Positions 43,833-52,897 of a DNA stretch of 64,000 nucleotides are shown in pieces. Both the position numbers and the translations under genes were made by a program. The stretch lies in the NCBI GenBank assembly GCA_040081715.1, contig JBEBFY010000014.1, forward strand, positions 1 to 64,000, written 5' to 3'. The stretch's first letter is position 1, and every line of letters begins with the position of its first letter. Under the pieces are notes generated by a model. It was not told the origin of the DNA. It searched no databases and saw only the letters and a list, made by a program, of their open reading frames with translations. The DNA is from CANKJK01 sp040081715. Its GTDB lineage: Bacteria; Acidobacteriota; Vicinamibacteria; Vicinamibacterales; UBA2999.

Positions 43833-45224
43833 ATGTCCGTAGCCCCGGCCCGCCGTACGTTCGACCGTTCCCTCGTGGAAGGCCCCCTCGGGCCCGCCGT
43901 GTGGCGTCTGGCGTGGCCCACCATGCTCCAGAACGTTGTGGCCGGACTGCAGGGCATCATCGACCACACGATGGTCGGCCACATGGTCGGCTTCACGGGC
44001 AACGCCGCCATCGGCGTGAGCTGGCAGATGATGCTGGTCGTCATCGTCTTCATCAGTTCGCTCTTCACCGGCATGGCCGTGCTCGTGGCGCGCTTTGCCG
44101 GCGCGAACGAACCCGAAAAGGTCAACCGCGTCGTCTACCAGTCGTTCCTGACGGCGGCCGGCCTGGCGGTGATCATGGCGGTGGTGGGTTACGTGGCCTC
44201 ACCGGCGTTGCTGCGGCTGGTCAATGCGGCTCCCGAGGTGCAGCAGGAAGCGTTGCCCTTCATGCGGGTGATGTTCCTGGGCGGCATCGGGCTGATGATG
44301 TTCTTCATGCTCGGCGGCGCGTTCAGGGCCGCCGGTGACCCGCACACGCCGCTCAAGCTCGGTATTGCCCTCACGGTGCTGACGGTGGCGTTCAACGTGG
44401 TGCTGATTCCCATCTTCGGCACCGTCGGGGCAGCCTACGGCACCGTTGCCAGCAACATCTCGGTGAGCATCTACGGCATCTGGAAGCTCTTCAGCCCGCA
44501 CTCGGTCATCCACATGCACCGGGGCATGGACCTGAAGCCGGACTTCACGATCATCCGGTCGCTCTTCCGCTTCGGCCTGCCCACGGGCGTGCAGGGCATC
44601 GCGATGAACGTGGGCGGCGTGCTCATGCTCCGGTTCATCGGATCCCTTGAGCACAGTGCCGCCGCGCAGGCGGCCTACGCGGTGGGCTACACCGAGCTCT
44701 TCTCCCTCATCACCTGGACCGCGCAAGGGCTGCTCGGCGCATCGTCGACGATTGCCGGGCAGAACCTCGGGGCCGGGAAGCCCGACCGCGCCGAGGCCGG
44801 TGTATGGATGGCGGCGCGGATCGGACTGGTGGCCGCCGCAGCCGTGGGCGCGCTGTTCGTGTTCGTGCCGGGCCTGCTGCTCGACATCTTCGCGATGAAG
44901 GATCCGTTTGCCGCGTCGATTGGCGTGGAGTTACTGAGCTACCTCGCGGTGTCGGGCTTCTTCGTCACGCTGGCGCTCAGCTACACGGGCGGCCTGCAGG
45001 GCACGGGCGACACGAAGAGCCCGCTCTACATTTCCCTTGTCTCGCAGTTCCTGCTGCCGATCGGGCTCTGCAGCATCATCCAGTCGATGCGTCCGCTCGT
45101 GCCAGGGGACATCTGGCTGGCCATCGTGCTCGGCCACGTGACCCGCGGCGTGCTGAGCATGGTGCGCTTCCGGCAGGGCCGCTGGCGCGGCATCAGGGTC
45201 GATATCGAGACCGCCCGCTCCTAG
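43833..45224 (+). CDS. MATE family efflux transporter
   Basis: A 463-residue inner-membrane protein with about 12 hydrophobic helices in two homologous halves. MATE signatures include 'WPTMLQNVVAGLQGIIDHTMVG' in helix 1, 'NVVLIPIFGTVGAAYGTVAS' before the midpoint, and 'QGLLGASSTIAGQNLGAGKPDRAEAG' opening the second half. Such proteins export drugs or metabolites in exchange for Na+ or H+. Substrate and ion are not predictable here. It follows the receptor terminator and is probably its own unit. Confidence 0.9.
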   Translation: MSVAPARRTFDRSLVEGPLGPAVWRLAWPTMLQNVVAGLQGIIDHTMVGHMVGFTGNAAIGVSWQMMLVVIVFISSLFTGMAVLVARFAGANEPEKVNRVVYQSFLTAAGLAVIMAVVGYVASPALLRLVNAAPEVQQEALPFMRVMFLGGIGLMMFFMLGGAFRAAGDPHTPLKLGIALTVLTVAFNVVLIPIFGTVGAAYGTVASNISVSIYGIWKLFSPHSVIHMHRGMDLKPDFTIIRSLFRFGLPTGVQGIAMNVGGVLMLRFIGSLEHSAAAQAAYAVGYTELFSLITWTAQGLLGASSTIAGQNLGAGKPDRAEAGVWMAARIGLVAAAAVGALFVFVPGLLLDIFAMKDPFAASIGVELLSYLAVSGFFVTLALSYTGGLQGTGDTKSPLYISLVSQFLLPIGLCSIIQSMRPLVPGDIWLAIVLGHVTRGVLSMVRFRQGRWRGIRVDIETARS

Positions 45225-45357
45225 CAGCCCGTGGTGAAGGTCTGAGTCATCAGGGAACAACCTGAGCGATCGTTCGTACTACACCCGCCTATGGCGATGG
45301 GCACCCGAGAGACCGACCACGCGGTGTTACGGATCGCCACAGGTCGGCAATTCGGGG

Positions 45358-45600
45358 ATTTCTCCGGCTCCCGTTGGAAGAACCCCCGCCGGATCACGCG
45401 ACGCTGTCGCGTACGCGGCGTCTGATCGATGTTGAGACGCACCGGGATGTCTACGCGCGGTTCCAACACCGCGCAGATCGGCGTCGACGACCCGCAGTCG
45501 CTGGACGAGGTCATCGCCGACAAGGGGTCCCACTGCAACCAGACGATGGTGGACCTCGAGGCCGCCCGCACCGTCGGCACCCGCACCTGCCCAGGGACCG
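45358..45600 (+). mobile_element. IS1182-family transposase remnant
   Basis: In one frame (from 45374) the sequence reads 'EEPPPDHATLSRTRRLIDVE', the N-terminal 'DHssLsrtRRLid.EtH' block of IS1182-type transposases. In the next frame, about 80 bp on, 'LDEVIADKGSHCNQTMVDL' matches the late catalytic block ('vvADKGYHsN..l..L'). The middle of the gene is deleted. This is a dead remnant between the MATE gene and the ABC exporter. Confidence 0.6.
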
Positions 45601-45604
45601 CGCA

Positions 45605-46501
45605 TCAGAGGTCGTCCACGGCGGCCGCTTCCGAGCGTGTGAAGAACGCCACGGCCACCGCCAGGAAGAGTACCGCCAGGATGCCGGACCAGACAAACGG
45701 CAGCACGGGCAGGGAGCCGGCACCCATTACGCTCCAGCGAAACACCTCGACGGGTGCGGATAACGGATTGACGTAGATCGCCCAGTGGAAGCGTTCGGGA
45801 ATCTGCGACATGGGATACACCACCGGCGTGAGGAACATCCAGAACTGCGTGATGTAGCCGATGACGAAGCGCACCTCGAAGTGCTTGGTCTGGAAGACGG
45901 TGCTGACCAACCCGACGGCAAGGGTCACGGCCACCACGATCAGCAGCGAGAGCGCCGCCAGCAGCAGCGACGGTCCCGTATGCAGGTACCAGTGGCCATC
46001 CTTGACGAAGTACACGAGCGCCAGCGCCACGATCAACACGAGGAATATCGCGAACTCCACCAGTGCTGGCGCGATGTAGGACACCGGCACGATGAGGCGC
46101 GGGAAGTACATCTTCTTGATGAGGTTGGCCTGCGAGTCCACGCTGACCGTCACCCTGAGCAGTCCCCGCTGAAACACCATCCACGGCGTGATACCCACCA
46201 GCATGAACAGGGGATACGGGAATCCGTCGGACGGCATTCCCATGATGGCGCCGAAGACCACGATGTTGAGGGCCACAGGCAGGGCCGGCCGCGCAAACAG
46301 CCAGAAGATGCCGAGCGTCGTCTTCTCGTACCGGCTTCGGACCGCTCTGGATGAAAAGAAGAGCAGTAGTCGCCGATAGGTCCAGAACTCGCGCAGCGAG
46401 GCGGAGATCCCCTGCGTCCTCGGCTCGATCGACCAGGTCGGCAGATCCTCGGTGGATGAGACATTCTCGGCCATCGCCGGGTTCGACTCAGCCTGCGACA
46501 A
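45605..46501 (-). CDS. ABC-2 polysaccharide/O-antigen export permease
   Basis: A 298-residue protein with six predicted membrane helices after a cytosolic N-terminus. 'SRYEKTTLGIFWLFARPALPVALNIVVFG' and 'YVNPLSAPVEVFRWSVMG' are typical of Wzm/TagG-like permeases. The TTG at 46501 has GAGGAG upstream and overlaps the ATPase gene by 14 bp; the ATG at 46474 is an alternative start. With the ATPase encoded just upstream it forms an exporter for a lipid-linked glycan. Confidence 0.87.
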   Translation of the reverse strand: MSQAESNPAMAENVSSTEDLPTWSIEPRTQGISASLREFWTYRRLLLFFSSRAVRSRYEKTTLGIFWLFARPALPVALNIVVFGAIMGMPSDGFPYPLFMLVGITPWMVFQRGLLRVTVSVDSQANLIKKMYFPRLIVPVSYIAPALVEFAIFLVLIVALALVYFVKDGHWYLHTGPSLLLAALSLLIVVAVTLAVGLVSTVFQTKHFEVRFVIGYITQFWMFLTPVVYPMSQIPERFHWAIYVNPLSAPVEVFRWSVMGAGSLPVLPFVWSGILAVLFLAVAVAFFTRSEAAAVDDL

Positions 46502-47750
46502 GACTGCGCTCCTCGACGCTCCAGTCCATGGCCGGGGCGATCAGGCCGACCTGCGACAGCTTCTTCCATCCCGGCAGCGGTGCCTGCTGTTCCGCGCTGA
46601 AGGCCGAGAACGTCAGGGCGCCGTAGGCGATGAGCCGATACTCGCGGGCCTGCCCTTCGCGCAGCGTCGTGACACTGACGTTCACGGTGTAGGCGACATC
46701 CGCAAGGAGGTTGGCGGGAATCCGCATGCGGAACTCGTAGAGGCCCGGCTTGCTCAGCTGGCGCCACTCGGGATCGACCGAGCGAAACAGAAGCTGGTTC
46801 CGGGCATGGAGGTCCACGGCGGCTCTGACGGACACGGCCTTGTACACGTCGACTTCGATGCTGATGAGGACGTCCTCGGCAATGGGCGCGGCGCCGATCT
46901 CACGCCCCTGAGCCGACAACAGCTTGGCACCGGAGATGGCGGCAAACCGGCTGCTGCGTCGGCCGCGCTCGAAACGGCCGGCATCCATGCGCGCCCAGAC
47001 CGCCTCTTCGTAGTCCGCCACGACCTCTTCCGGATCCCCCACGCGCTGGACCTGACCTTTGTGCAGCCACACGACGCGATTACAGACACGGGTGATGGCC
47101 TCCATGTCGTGCGACACGAACAGCACAATCAGGCCGCGGCTGCCGCTGTCCGTCACTTTCTGGAGGCAGCGTTCCTGAAAGGCCAGGTCGCCGACCGCGA
47201 GCACTTCATCCGCCAGGAGGATCTGCGGGTTCATGTTGATCGCCACCGAAAACGCCAGGCGTACCGACATGCCGCTTGAGTAATGCCGGACTGGGTTGTC
47301 GGCAAACTCCTGCAGTTCGGCCCAGGACAGGATCTCGTCCATCTGCGCGAGCACTTCGGCCTGCGGGATGCCGTGCAGCGCCGCGTTCATCAGGATGTTC
47401 TCCCTGGCCGACACCTCGGGGTTGAATCCTCCGCCGAGCTCCAGGAGCGACACCACGCGCCCCTGGCCGACCACCCGTCCTTCAGTTGGCACCGTCACCC
47501 GCGCGAGAACCTTCAGGAGCGTGCTCTTGCCTGCGCCGTTCGCACCGATGACGCCGAGGATGGTGCCCGGTTCGACGGTTAACGACAGGTCCTTGAGCGC
47601 CCAGAACTCCCGCTTCCCAGGCTTCTCATAGCGCATCAACAGCTGGTCTCGCCACCGGGCGACGCGTTCGCGCATCGTTTTCGGAGGGGTCTCGGCCTGG
47701 GGCTCAAGCTCGTAACGCTTGCCGAGGTTCTCGATGATCAGGGGTTTCAT
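46488..47750 (-). CDS. polysaccharide ABC transporter ATPase, Wzt-like with C-terminal domain
   Basis: A 420-residue ATPase. Residues 1-250 are the nucleotide-binding domain, with Walker A 'GVIGANGAGKSTLLKVL', 'VVSLLELGGGFNPEVSARENI' (diagnostic of this export subfamily), the signature 'YSSGMSVRLAFSVA' and Walker B 'ILLADEVLAVGD'. From about 265 an extra beta-sandwich domain follows, like the Wzt C-terminal glycan-binding module that selects capped O-polysaccharide chains. It drives the permease encoded next to it. No glycosyltransferases accompany the pair, so the glycan is made elsewhere. Confidence 0.9.
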   Translation of the reverse strand: MKPLIIENLGKRYELEPQAETPPKTMRERVARWRDQLLMRYEKPGKREFWALKDLSLTVEPGTILGVIGANGAGKSTLLKVLARVTVPTEGRVVGQGRVVSLLELGGGFNPEVSARENILMNAALHGIPQAEVLAQMDEILSWAELQEFADNPVRHYSSGMSVRLAFSVAINMNPQILLADEVLAVGDLAFQERCLQKVTDSGSRGLIVLFVSHDMEAITRVCNRVVWLHKGQVQRVGDPEEVVADYEEAVWARMDAGRFERGRRSSRFAAISGAKLLSAQGREIGAAPIAEDVLISIEVDVYKAVSVRAAVDLHARNQLLFRSVDPEWRQLSKPGLYEFRMRIPANLLADVAYTVNVSVTTLREGQAREYRLIAYGALTFSAFSAEQQAPLPGWKKLSQVGLIAPAMDWSVEERSLVAG

Positions 47751-47825
47751 TGCAGGAGGACGAGACCCAAATGTAACAGAACTCCCGTCAGCGACGGGCC
47801 CCCGGCCACCCGTGCCGGATGGATC

Positions 47826-48857
47826 TCAGCCGAGCACCGACAACACGGTGTCCGCGGCCTGTTCGCAGTCGGCCCTCGTGACATCCAGGTGCGTCACCGC
47901 TCTCACGGTTCTGGGCCCGATCGCGAACATCAGCACGCCCCTCGTGCGGGCCCGCTCGACGACTGTCGCGGCATCCGGCCCGTCCGGTGCCAGCCCGAAG
48001 ACAACGATGTTGGTCTGCACGGACTCCGGGTCCAGGTGCACACCGGGCCCGGCGGCGACCTTTGCCGCGAAGACGGCCGCGTTCGCATGATCCTCCGCCA
48101 GCCGCGTCAGGTGGTGGTCGAGCGCGTAGATACCCGCCGCGGCCAGGATGCCCGCCTGACGCATGGCGCCGCCAGCCATCCGCCGATAGCGATGGCAGCG
48201 AGCAATCAGCTCTGAGGACCCGGCAAGGAGCGACCCGGCTGGAGCCCCCAGCCCCTTCGAGAGGCACATGCCCACCAGGTCGAACGGCGCCGCCAGCTGC
48301 GATGGTGGAAGGCCGGTGGCGACGGAGGCGTTCCACAGGCGGGCGCCGTCGAGGTAGCTGGCGATGCCCCTGTTACGGGCCGATGCCGCGACAGCCACGG
48401 CAGCCGCCTGCGGAAACACCCGGCCACCACTCCTGTTGTGCGTGTTCTCGATCTCGACCAGCGTGGTCGGCGCATACGTGACGTGGCCGCGCGGCTTCAC
48501 TGCGGCCTCGAACGCCGCGAGAGAGAACACGCCGTCCTCTCCGATCTCGGTGAACTGGATGCCGGCATTGGCCGCGGACGCCCCCGTTTCATGCCACATC
48601 GCGTGACACTCGCGGCTGACGATGACGTCATCGCCAGGCCGGGTCAGCGCGCGCAATGCCACCTGATTGGCCATCGTGCCGGTCGGCAGCCATAGCGCCG
48701 CCTCCCGTCCGAGCAGGCGGGCCACCCGATCCTGGAGGGCGTTGACGGTCGGGTCCTCGCCGAACTGGTCGTCCCCGACCTCCGCGGAGGCCATGGCCTC
48801 GCGCATCCCCGGCGTGGGCCGCGTCACCGTGTCCGAGCGCAGATCGATCGTCCGCAT
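47826..48857 (-). CDS. ltaE: low-specificity L-threonine aldolase
   Basis: ATG 48857 starts the conserved 'MRTIDLRSDTVTRPTPGM'; the longer frame upstream has no homology, so I reject it. The 343-residue PLP enzyme has 'FGEDPTVNALQDRVA', 'LPTGTMANQVAL', 'LDGARLWNA' and the PLP lysine in 'MCLSKGLGAPAG'. It cleaves threonine or allo-threonine to glycine and acetaldehyde. It is divergent from pruA with a 68-bp gap. Confidence 0.9.
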   Translation of the reverse strand: MRTIDLRSDTVTRPTPGMREAMASAEVGDDQFGEDPTVNALQDRVARLLGREAALWLPTGTMANQVALRALTRPGDDVIVSRECHAMWHETGASAANAGIQFTEIGEDGVFSLAAFEAAVKPRGHVTYAPTTLVEIENTHNRSGGRVFPQAAAVAVAASARNRGIASYLDGARLWNASVATGLPPSQLAAPFDLVGMCLSKGLGAPAGSLLAGSSELIARCHRYRRMAGGAMRQAGILAAAGIYALDHHLTRLAEDHANAAVFAAKVAAGPGVHLDPESVQTNIVVFGLAPDGPDAATVVERARTRGVLMFAIGPRTVRAVTHLDVTRADCEQAADTVLSVLG

Positions 48858-48916
48858 CAGGGGTATTGTGCGCCGGTCCGGACGGCTGGGTCTCCTGTTC
48901 CGGAGACTGGCCGTAA

Positions 48917-48922
48917 GATTCC
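48917..48922 (+). promoter_or_regulatory. weak -10-like box before pruA
   Basis: A TAAGAT-like hexamer lies just before the pruA ATG (48926). If used, it would give an almost leaderless mRNA, as also seems possible for the GlcD-like gene. Confidence 0.25.
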
Positions 48923-48925
48923 GCC

Positions 48926-50548
48926 ATGAGCCAGCCGACTCCGCCAGCCGTGCCCGTGAACGAGCCGAACCCCGGGTACCTGCCTGGTTCGCCCGAGCGC
49001 GGGGCGCTGAAGGCCGAACTGGCGCGGATGGCGGCTGATCGTATCGACATTCCCCCGGTGATCGGCGGCGCCTCACGGATGACCGCCTCGCGGACCACGG
49101 TGGTGATGCCGCACCACCACGGGCACGTGCTCGGCGACGTGGCGCTGGCGGCCAATGCCGACGTGCAGCGGGCCATCGACGCGGCGCTGGCCGCGCGTCG
49201 CGACTGGGCGGCGCGCTCTCCGGAGGAGCGGGCCGCGGTGTTCCTGCGGGCAGCGGACCTGCTGGCCAGTTCGTGGCGTCCGGTCATTAACGCCGCCACC
49301 ATGCTTGGGCAGTCCAAGACGGTGTTCCAGGCCGAGGTCGATGCGGCTGCGGAGCTGGTGGATTTCTGGCGCTTCAACGTGCACTTCGCGCGCGAGCTGG
49401 AGGCCGAGCAACCGATCAGCACGCCCGTGGCCGCCAACCGGCTCGACTATCGCGGCCTCGAGGGCTTCGTCTACGCCATTACGCCGTTCAACTTCACCTC
49501 GATCGCCGGCAACCTCCCCACGGCGCCGGCCCTCATGGGCAACGTCGTGGTGTGGAAGCCGGCGGCCACGTCGATGCTCGCGGCGCACCACCTGATGCGG
49601 CTGCTCATGGAGGCCGGGCTTCCCGCGGGCGTGATCAATATGGTGGCAGGCGACGCGGCGGCGGTCACCGAGGTTGTGCTGGCCTCTCCACACCTGGCCG
49701 GTGTGCACTTCACAGGCAGCACGGAGGTGTTCGACGGAATCTGGGCCCGCATCGGCCGGGATCTCGGCCGGTACCGCGCCTACCCGCGCCTTGTCGGCGA
49801 GACTGGCGGCAAGGACTTCGTCGTCGCGCATGCGAGCGCCGAACCTCAGGCACTGGCCGTGGCGCTGGCGCGCGGCGCCTTCGAATACCAGGGGCAGAAA
49901 TGCTCGGCCTCGAGCCGCGCCTATGTGCCTCAGTCGATGTGGCCGGACGTTCGCGACCGGCTGGTGGCCATGATGCGCGACATGCGCGTGGGCGACCCGT
50001 CGGACTTCCGGACCTTCATGGGCGCCGTCATCGACCAGCGTGCGTTCTCCCGCATCACGGGCTACATCGACGATGCCCGCCAGCACGCGCGGATCATTCA
50101 GGGAGGGAGCGCCCGGAGCGACGTCGGCTACTTCGTGGACCCGACCCTCGTGGAGACGGACAATCCCGGTTACCGGTTGATGCGCGAGGAGATCTTCGGG
50201 CCGGTGCTGACCGTGTATCCCTACCCCGATGGCGAGTGGGCGCAGACGCTCGACCTGGTGAACGGCACCTCACCCTACGCGCTGACCGGTGCCGTCTTCG
50301 CCCAGGACCCCGAGGCTGTCCGGGAGGCGATGGCGACGCTGCGGGATGCGGCCGGCAACTTCTACGTGAACGACAAACCCACCGGGGCCGTCGTGGGCCA
50401 GCAGCCGTTCGGCGGTGCGCGCCGGTCCGGCACCAACGACAAGGCCGGGTCGAAGCTGAACCTGATCCGGTGGGTGAGCCCGCGGACCATCAAGACGACG
50501 CACCAGCCGCCGACGGACTGGCAATATCCCTATATGAGTGAGGCGTAG
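48926..50548 (+). CDS. pruA: L-glutamate gamma-semialdehyde dehydrogenase (P5C dehydrogenase)
   Basis: A 540-residue aldehyde dehydrogenase of the stand-alone P5CDH type. It has 'YAITPFNFTSIAGNLPTAPALMGN', the base in 'RLVGETGGKDF', the nucleophile cysteine in 'AFEYQGQKCSASSRAYVP' and the C-terminal 'GQQPFGGARRSGTNDKAG'. It oxidises glutamate semialdehyde to glutamate in proline and arginine breakdown. No proline dehydrogenase gene lies in the window. Confidence 0.93.
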   Translation: MSQPTPPAVPVNEPNPGYLPGSPERGALKAELARMAADRIDIPPVIGGASRMTASRTTVVMPHHHGHVLGDVALAANADVQRAIDAALAARRDWAARSPEERAAVFLRAADLLASSWRPVINAATMLGQSKTVFQAEVDAAAELVDFWRFNVHFARELEAEQPISTPVAANRLDYRGLEGFVYAITPFNFTSIAGNLPTAPALMGNVVVWKPAATSMLAAHHLMRLLMEAGLPAGVINMVAGDAAAVTEVVLASPHLAGVHFTGSTEVFDGIWARIGRDLGRYRAYPRLVGETGGKDFVVAHASAEPQALAVALARGAFEYQGQKCSASSRAYVPQSMWPDVRDRLVAMMRDMRVGDPSDFRTFMGAVIDQRAFSRITGYIDDARQHARIIQGGSARSDVGYFVDPTLVETDNPGYRLMREEIFGPVLTVYPYPDGEWAQTLDLVNGTSPYALTGAVFAQDPEAVREAMATLRDAAGNFYVNDKPTGAVVGQQPFGGARRSGTNDKAGSKLNLIRWVSPRTIKTTHQPPTDWQYPYMSEA

Positions 50549-50615
50549 CAGCGCGCGGGTATCGGCGATGTGCTTCGTGCGCTCCGAGACCGCCCGGGAA
50601 GTGCGCAACGCGGGT

Positions 50616-50743
50616 TCACAAGCAGTCGCGCTCGAATCCCATCACCGACACCCACGCGCTGCGTCAGCCTCGTAGAGTGTCCTGACGTCTGGTAGGCGAG
50701 AGGACGCGGGCTGGGGATGCGATTCGAGCGCGACTGCTTGTGA
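50616..50743. repeat. foldback element with perfect 23-bp inverted repeat
   Basis: Positions 50616-50638 and 50721-50743 are exact reverse complements (23 bp), and pairing continues inward with a few mismatches to about 31 bp. The 82-bp centre contains a smaller inverted repeat (CGTCAG 50662-50667, CTGACG 50682-50687). It lies between the convergent pruA and FKBP genes. It could be a MITE-like relic, a structured RNA or an unusually long bidirectional terminator. Confidence 0.75.
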
Positions 50744-50816
50744 CTCGCACGGGTGCACTTCTCATGCGGACTCGGAGCGGACGAAACGCAGCCCCGGCCC
50801 GCGGCCGACCGAAGGC

Positions 50817-51647
50817 TCAGCGGTCGATCTTGATGAGCTCGATGTCGAACACGAGCATGCCCTTGGGCCCGCCACCCTGCTCGTAGGCCAGGATCTGCGG
50901 AATCCAGAAGCGCGTCTTCTCGCCCTCGACCATGAGCTGCACCCCTTCGGTCCAACCCTTGATCACCTCGTCGAGACGGAAGCTGGTGGGGGCGCCCCGC
51001 ATCACGGAGCTGTCGAACATCTTGCCCTCGGTCGTCCAGCCCGTGTAGTGCACGGTGACCTGGCTGGATTGATAGGGCTTCCGGGCGCCGATGCCCGGCT
51101 GAATCACGCGATAGGCAAGCCCCGAGGGCAGCCGGCTCGCATCCGACGGCACCTTGGCCACGTCGGGCGGCGGCGTGGAAGGCGATGGCTCTGCGCTGAC
51201 CAGCTCGACATCAAACACCAGCGTGCCCGCCGGCCGGCCCTTCTGGCCCTTGTAGGCCAGGTCCTGCGGAATCCAGCAGCGGCGCTGCTCGCCGGTCGTC
51301 ATCAGCGTGACGCACTCGCGCCAACCGGTAATGACGTTCGGCAGCGGAAACCGCGCGGGCTTGCCCTTCGGGCGCGTGCTGTCGATGAGCTTACCGTCCG
51401 TGGTCCAGGCGGAGTAGTGCACGGTCACCACGTCGTCGGCGGTGGCCTTGCGGTCGTCCTTGCCGGCCTGGAGCACCCGGCTGGCGAGCCCCGATGGCGT
51501 GCGGGTCGCCGAGGCGGGTGCGGCGGCCACGTCGGCCGGTGTGGCGGGTGCGGCCGCCGGGCCGGGCTCCTGAGCCTGAGCCAGGCCCGGGCCGGCGATG
51601 CCGAGCGTGAAGAGCGCGAACGCGAGCGGACGGAAGAACCTCAGCAT
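50817..51647 (-). CDS. exported double-domain FKBP peptidyl-prolyl isomerase
   Basis: ATG 51647 starts a signal peptide ('PLAFALFTLGIAGPGLAQAQ'), giving 276 residues. Two FKBP domains follow, about 55-155 ('VVTVHYSAWTTDGKLIDST', 'VITGWRECVTLM', 'WIPQDLAY') and about 170-275 ('QVTVHYTGWTTEGKMFDSS', 'VIKGWTEGVQLM', 'WIPQILAY'). The repeat indicates an internal duplication; most bacterial FKBPs carry one domain. It should catalyse proline isomerisation in periplasmic folding. It begins 5 bp after sucB, so it may be co-transcribed with sucA-sucB. Confidence 0.87.
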   Translation of the reverse strand: MLRFFRPLAFALFTLGIAGPGLAQAQEPGPAAAPATPADVAAAPASATRTPSGLASRVLQAGKDDRKATADDVVTVHYSAWTTDGKLIDSTRPKGKPARFPLPNVITGWRECVTLMTTGEQRRCWIPQDLAYKGQKGRPAGTLVFDVELVSAEPSPSTPPPDVAKVPSDASRLPSGLAYRVIQPGIGARKPYQSSQVTVHYTGWTTEGKMFDSSVMRGAPTSFRLDEVIKGWTEGVQLMVEGEKTRFWIPQILAYEQGGGPKGMLVFDIELIKIDR

Positions 51648-51652
51648 GGGTG

Positions 51653-52888
51653 TCACCCTTCGAGCAGCAGTTGGCCGGGGTCTTCGATGCACGCCTTCAC
51701 GCGCACCAGGAACTGCACCGCCTCGCGGCCGTCCACGATGCGGTGGTCGTAGCTGAGCGCGAGATACATCATCGGCCGGACGACGACCTGGCCGTTGACC
51801 GCCACGGGACGGTCGGCGATCTTGTGCAGGCCGAGAATGCCGACCTGCGGCGGGTTGAGGATCGGCGTGCTCATCATCGACCCGAACACGCCGCCATTGG
51901 TGATGGTGAACGTGCCGCCGGTGATGTCCGCCAGCGAGAGCGTGCCGTTGCCCGCGCGCGTGGCGAAGTCCCGCGTGGCCGTCTCGATGCCACCAAAACT
52001 CATGTGGTCAGCGTCGCGCAGGACAGGCACGACAAGCCCGCCTTCGGCGCCCACGGCGATGCCGATGTCGTAGTAGTGCTTGTAGACGATCTCGTCGCCC
52101 TGGATTTCGGCGTTGACCAGCGGGAAGGCACGCAGCGCCGAGATGGTGGCCTTCACGAAGAAGGACGTCAGGCCGAGGCCCACGCCGTGCTGTTCCTTGA
52201 AGGCCGCCTTGTGGCGCTCACGGAGCGCCATGACGGCCGTCATGTCCGCTTCGTTGAAGGTGGTCAGCATGGCCGCCGTGCGCTGCGCTTCGACCAGGCG
52301 CCTCGCGATGGTGGCGCGCCGCTTGGTCATCCGCACGCGCTCTTCGGTACGGCTGCCCGGCACGGCCGGCGCGCGCACCGGCGCAGCGGCCGGTCTGGGG
52401 GGCGGCGGCTTCGGCGCGGGCGGCTCGGGAGAGGCGACTGGCGCGATGGCCTGCGTGACATCCGCTTTGGTGACCCGGCCAGCCGAGCCCGTTCCGGGGA
52501 CGGCATCCAGTTTCACCTGATGGGTCTCGGCCATCCGCCTGGCCGTTGGCGTCGCACGCGTCTCGGCGGCCTTCGCTGCCTCAGGGGCTGGTGCGGTGGA
52601 TGCTGCGGCTGCCCGGGTGGGCGCAGCGGCGGGAGTCGCGGCCACGGGGCCGTCGCCGGCCTCAAGTACGCCGATGACCTCGCCCACCTTGACGTCCGCG
52701 CCTTCCGCATGCGCGATGCTGACCAGGACGCCGGCGTGGTCCGCCGGCACTTCCACGTCGACCTTGTCGGTCTCGAGCGACACGAGCGCGTCACCGGTGT
52801 TCACGCGATCGCCAGGCTGCTTCAGCCACTTCGCGATGCGGGCTTCGACGACGGATTCACCAAGCTGCGGGACAACGACGTTGGACAT
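51653..52888 (-). CDS. sucB: 2-oxoglutarate dehydrogenase E2 (dihydrolipoyl succinyltransferase)
   Basis: A 411-residue E2. The lipoyl domain carries the lipoylation site K42 in 'LETDKVDVEVP'. A Pro/Ala linker, a peripheral-subunit-binding domain ('ATPTARRMAETHQVKLDAV', 'GSAGRVTKADV') and a second linker follow. The catalytic domain has 'GGTFTITNGGVFGSMMSTPILNP' and the active-site 'LSYDHRIVDGREAV'. It lies 9 bp after sucA, in the classic sucAB order. LipB and Lpd, encoded 7-10 kb away, supply the lipoyl group and its reoxidation. Confidence 0.93.
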   Translation of the reverse strand: MSNVVVPQLGESVVEARIAKWLKQPGDRVNTGDALVSLETDKVDVEVPADHAGVLVSIAHAEGADVKVGEVIGVLEAGDGPVAATPAAAPTRAAAASTAPAPEAAKAAETRATPTARRMAETHQVKLDAVPGTGSAGRVTKADVTQAIAPVASPEPPAPKPPPPRPAAAPVRAPAVPGSRTEERVRMTKRRATIARRLVEAQRTAAMLTTFNEADMTAVMALRERHKAAFKEQHGVGLGLTSFFVKATISALRAFPLVNAEIQGDEIVYKHYYDIGIAVGAEGGLVVPVLRDADHMSFGGIETATRDFATRAGNGTLSLADITGGTFTITNGGVFGSMMSTPILNPPQVGILGLHKIADRPVAVNGQVVVRPMMYLALSYDHRIVDGREAVQFLVRVKACIEDPGQLLLEG

Positions 52889-52897
52889 GCTTTTGAC

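Noticed and set aside
48858..49076. Longer N-terminus for threonine aldolase
   Set aside because: The extra residues overlap pruA on the other strand and precede the strictly conserved 'RTIDLRSDTVT' start.
50600..50650. tRNA-like 3' end (TCGAATCCC)
   Set aside because: No acceptor stem or anticodon arm can be built around it; the bases belong to the inverted repeat.
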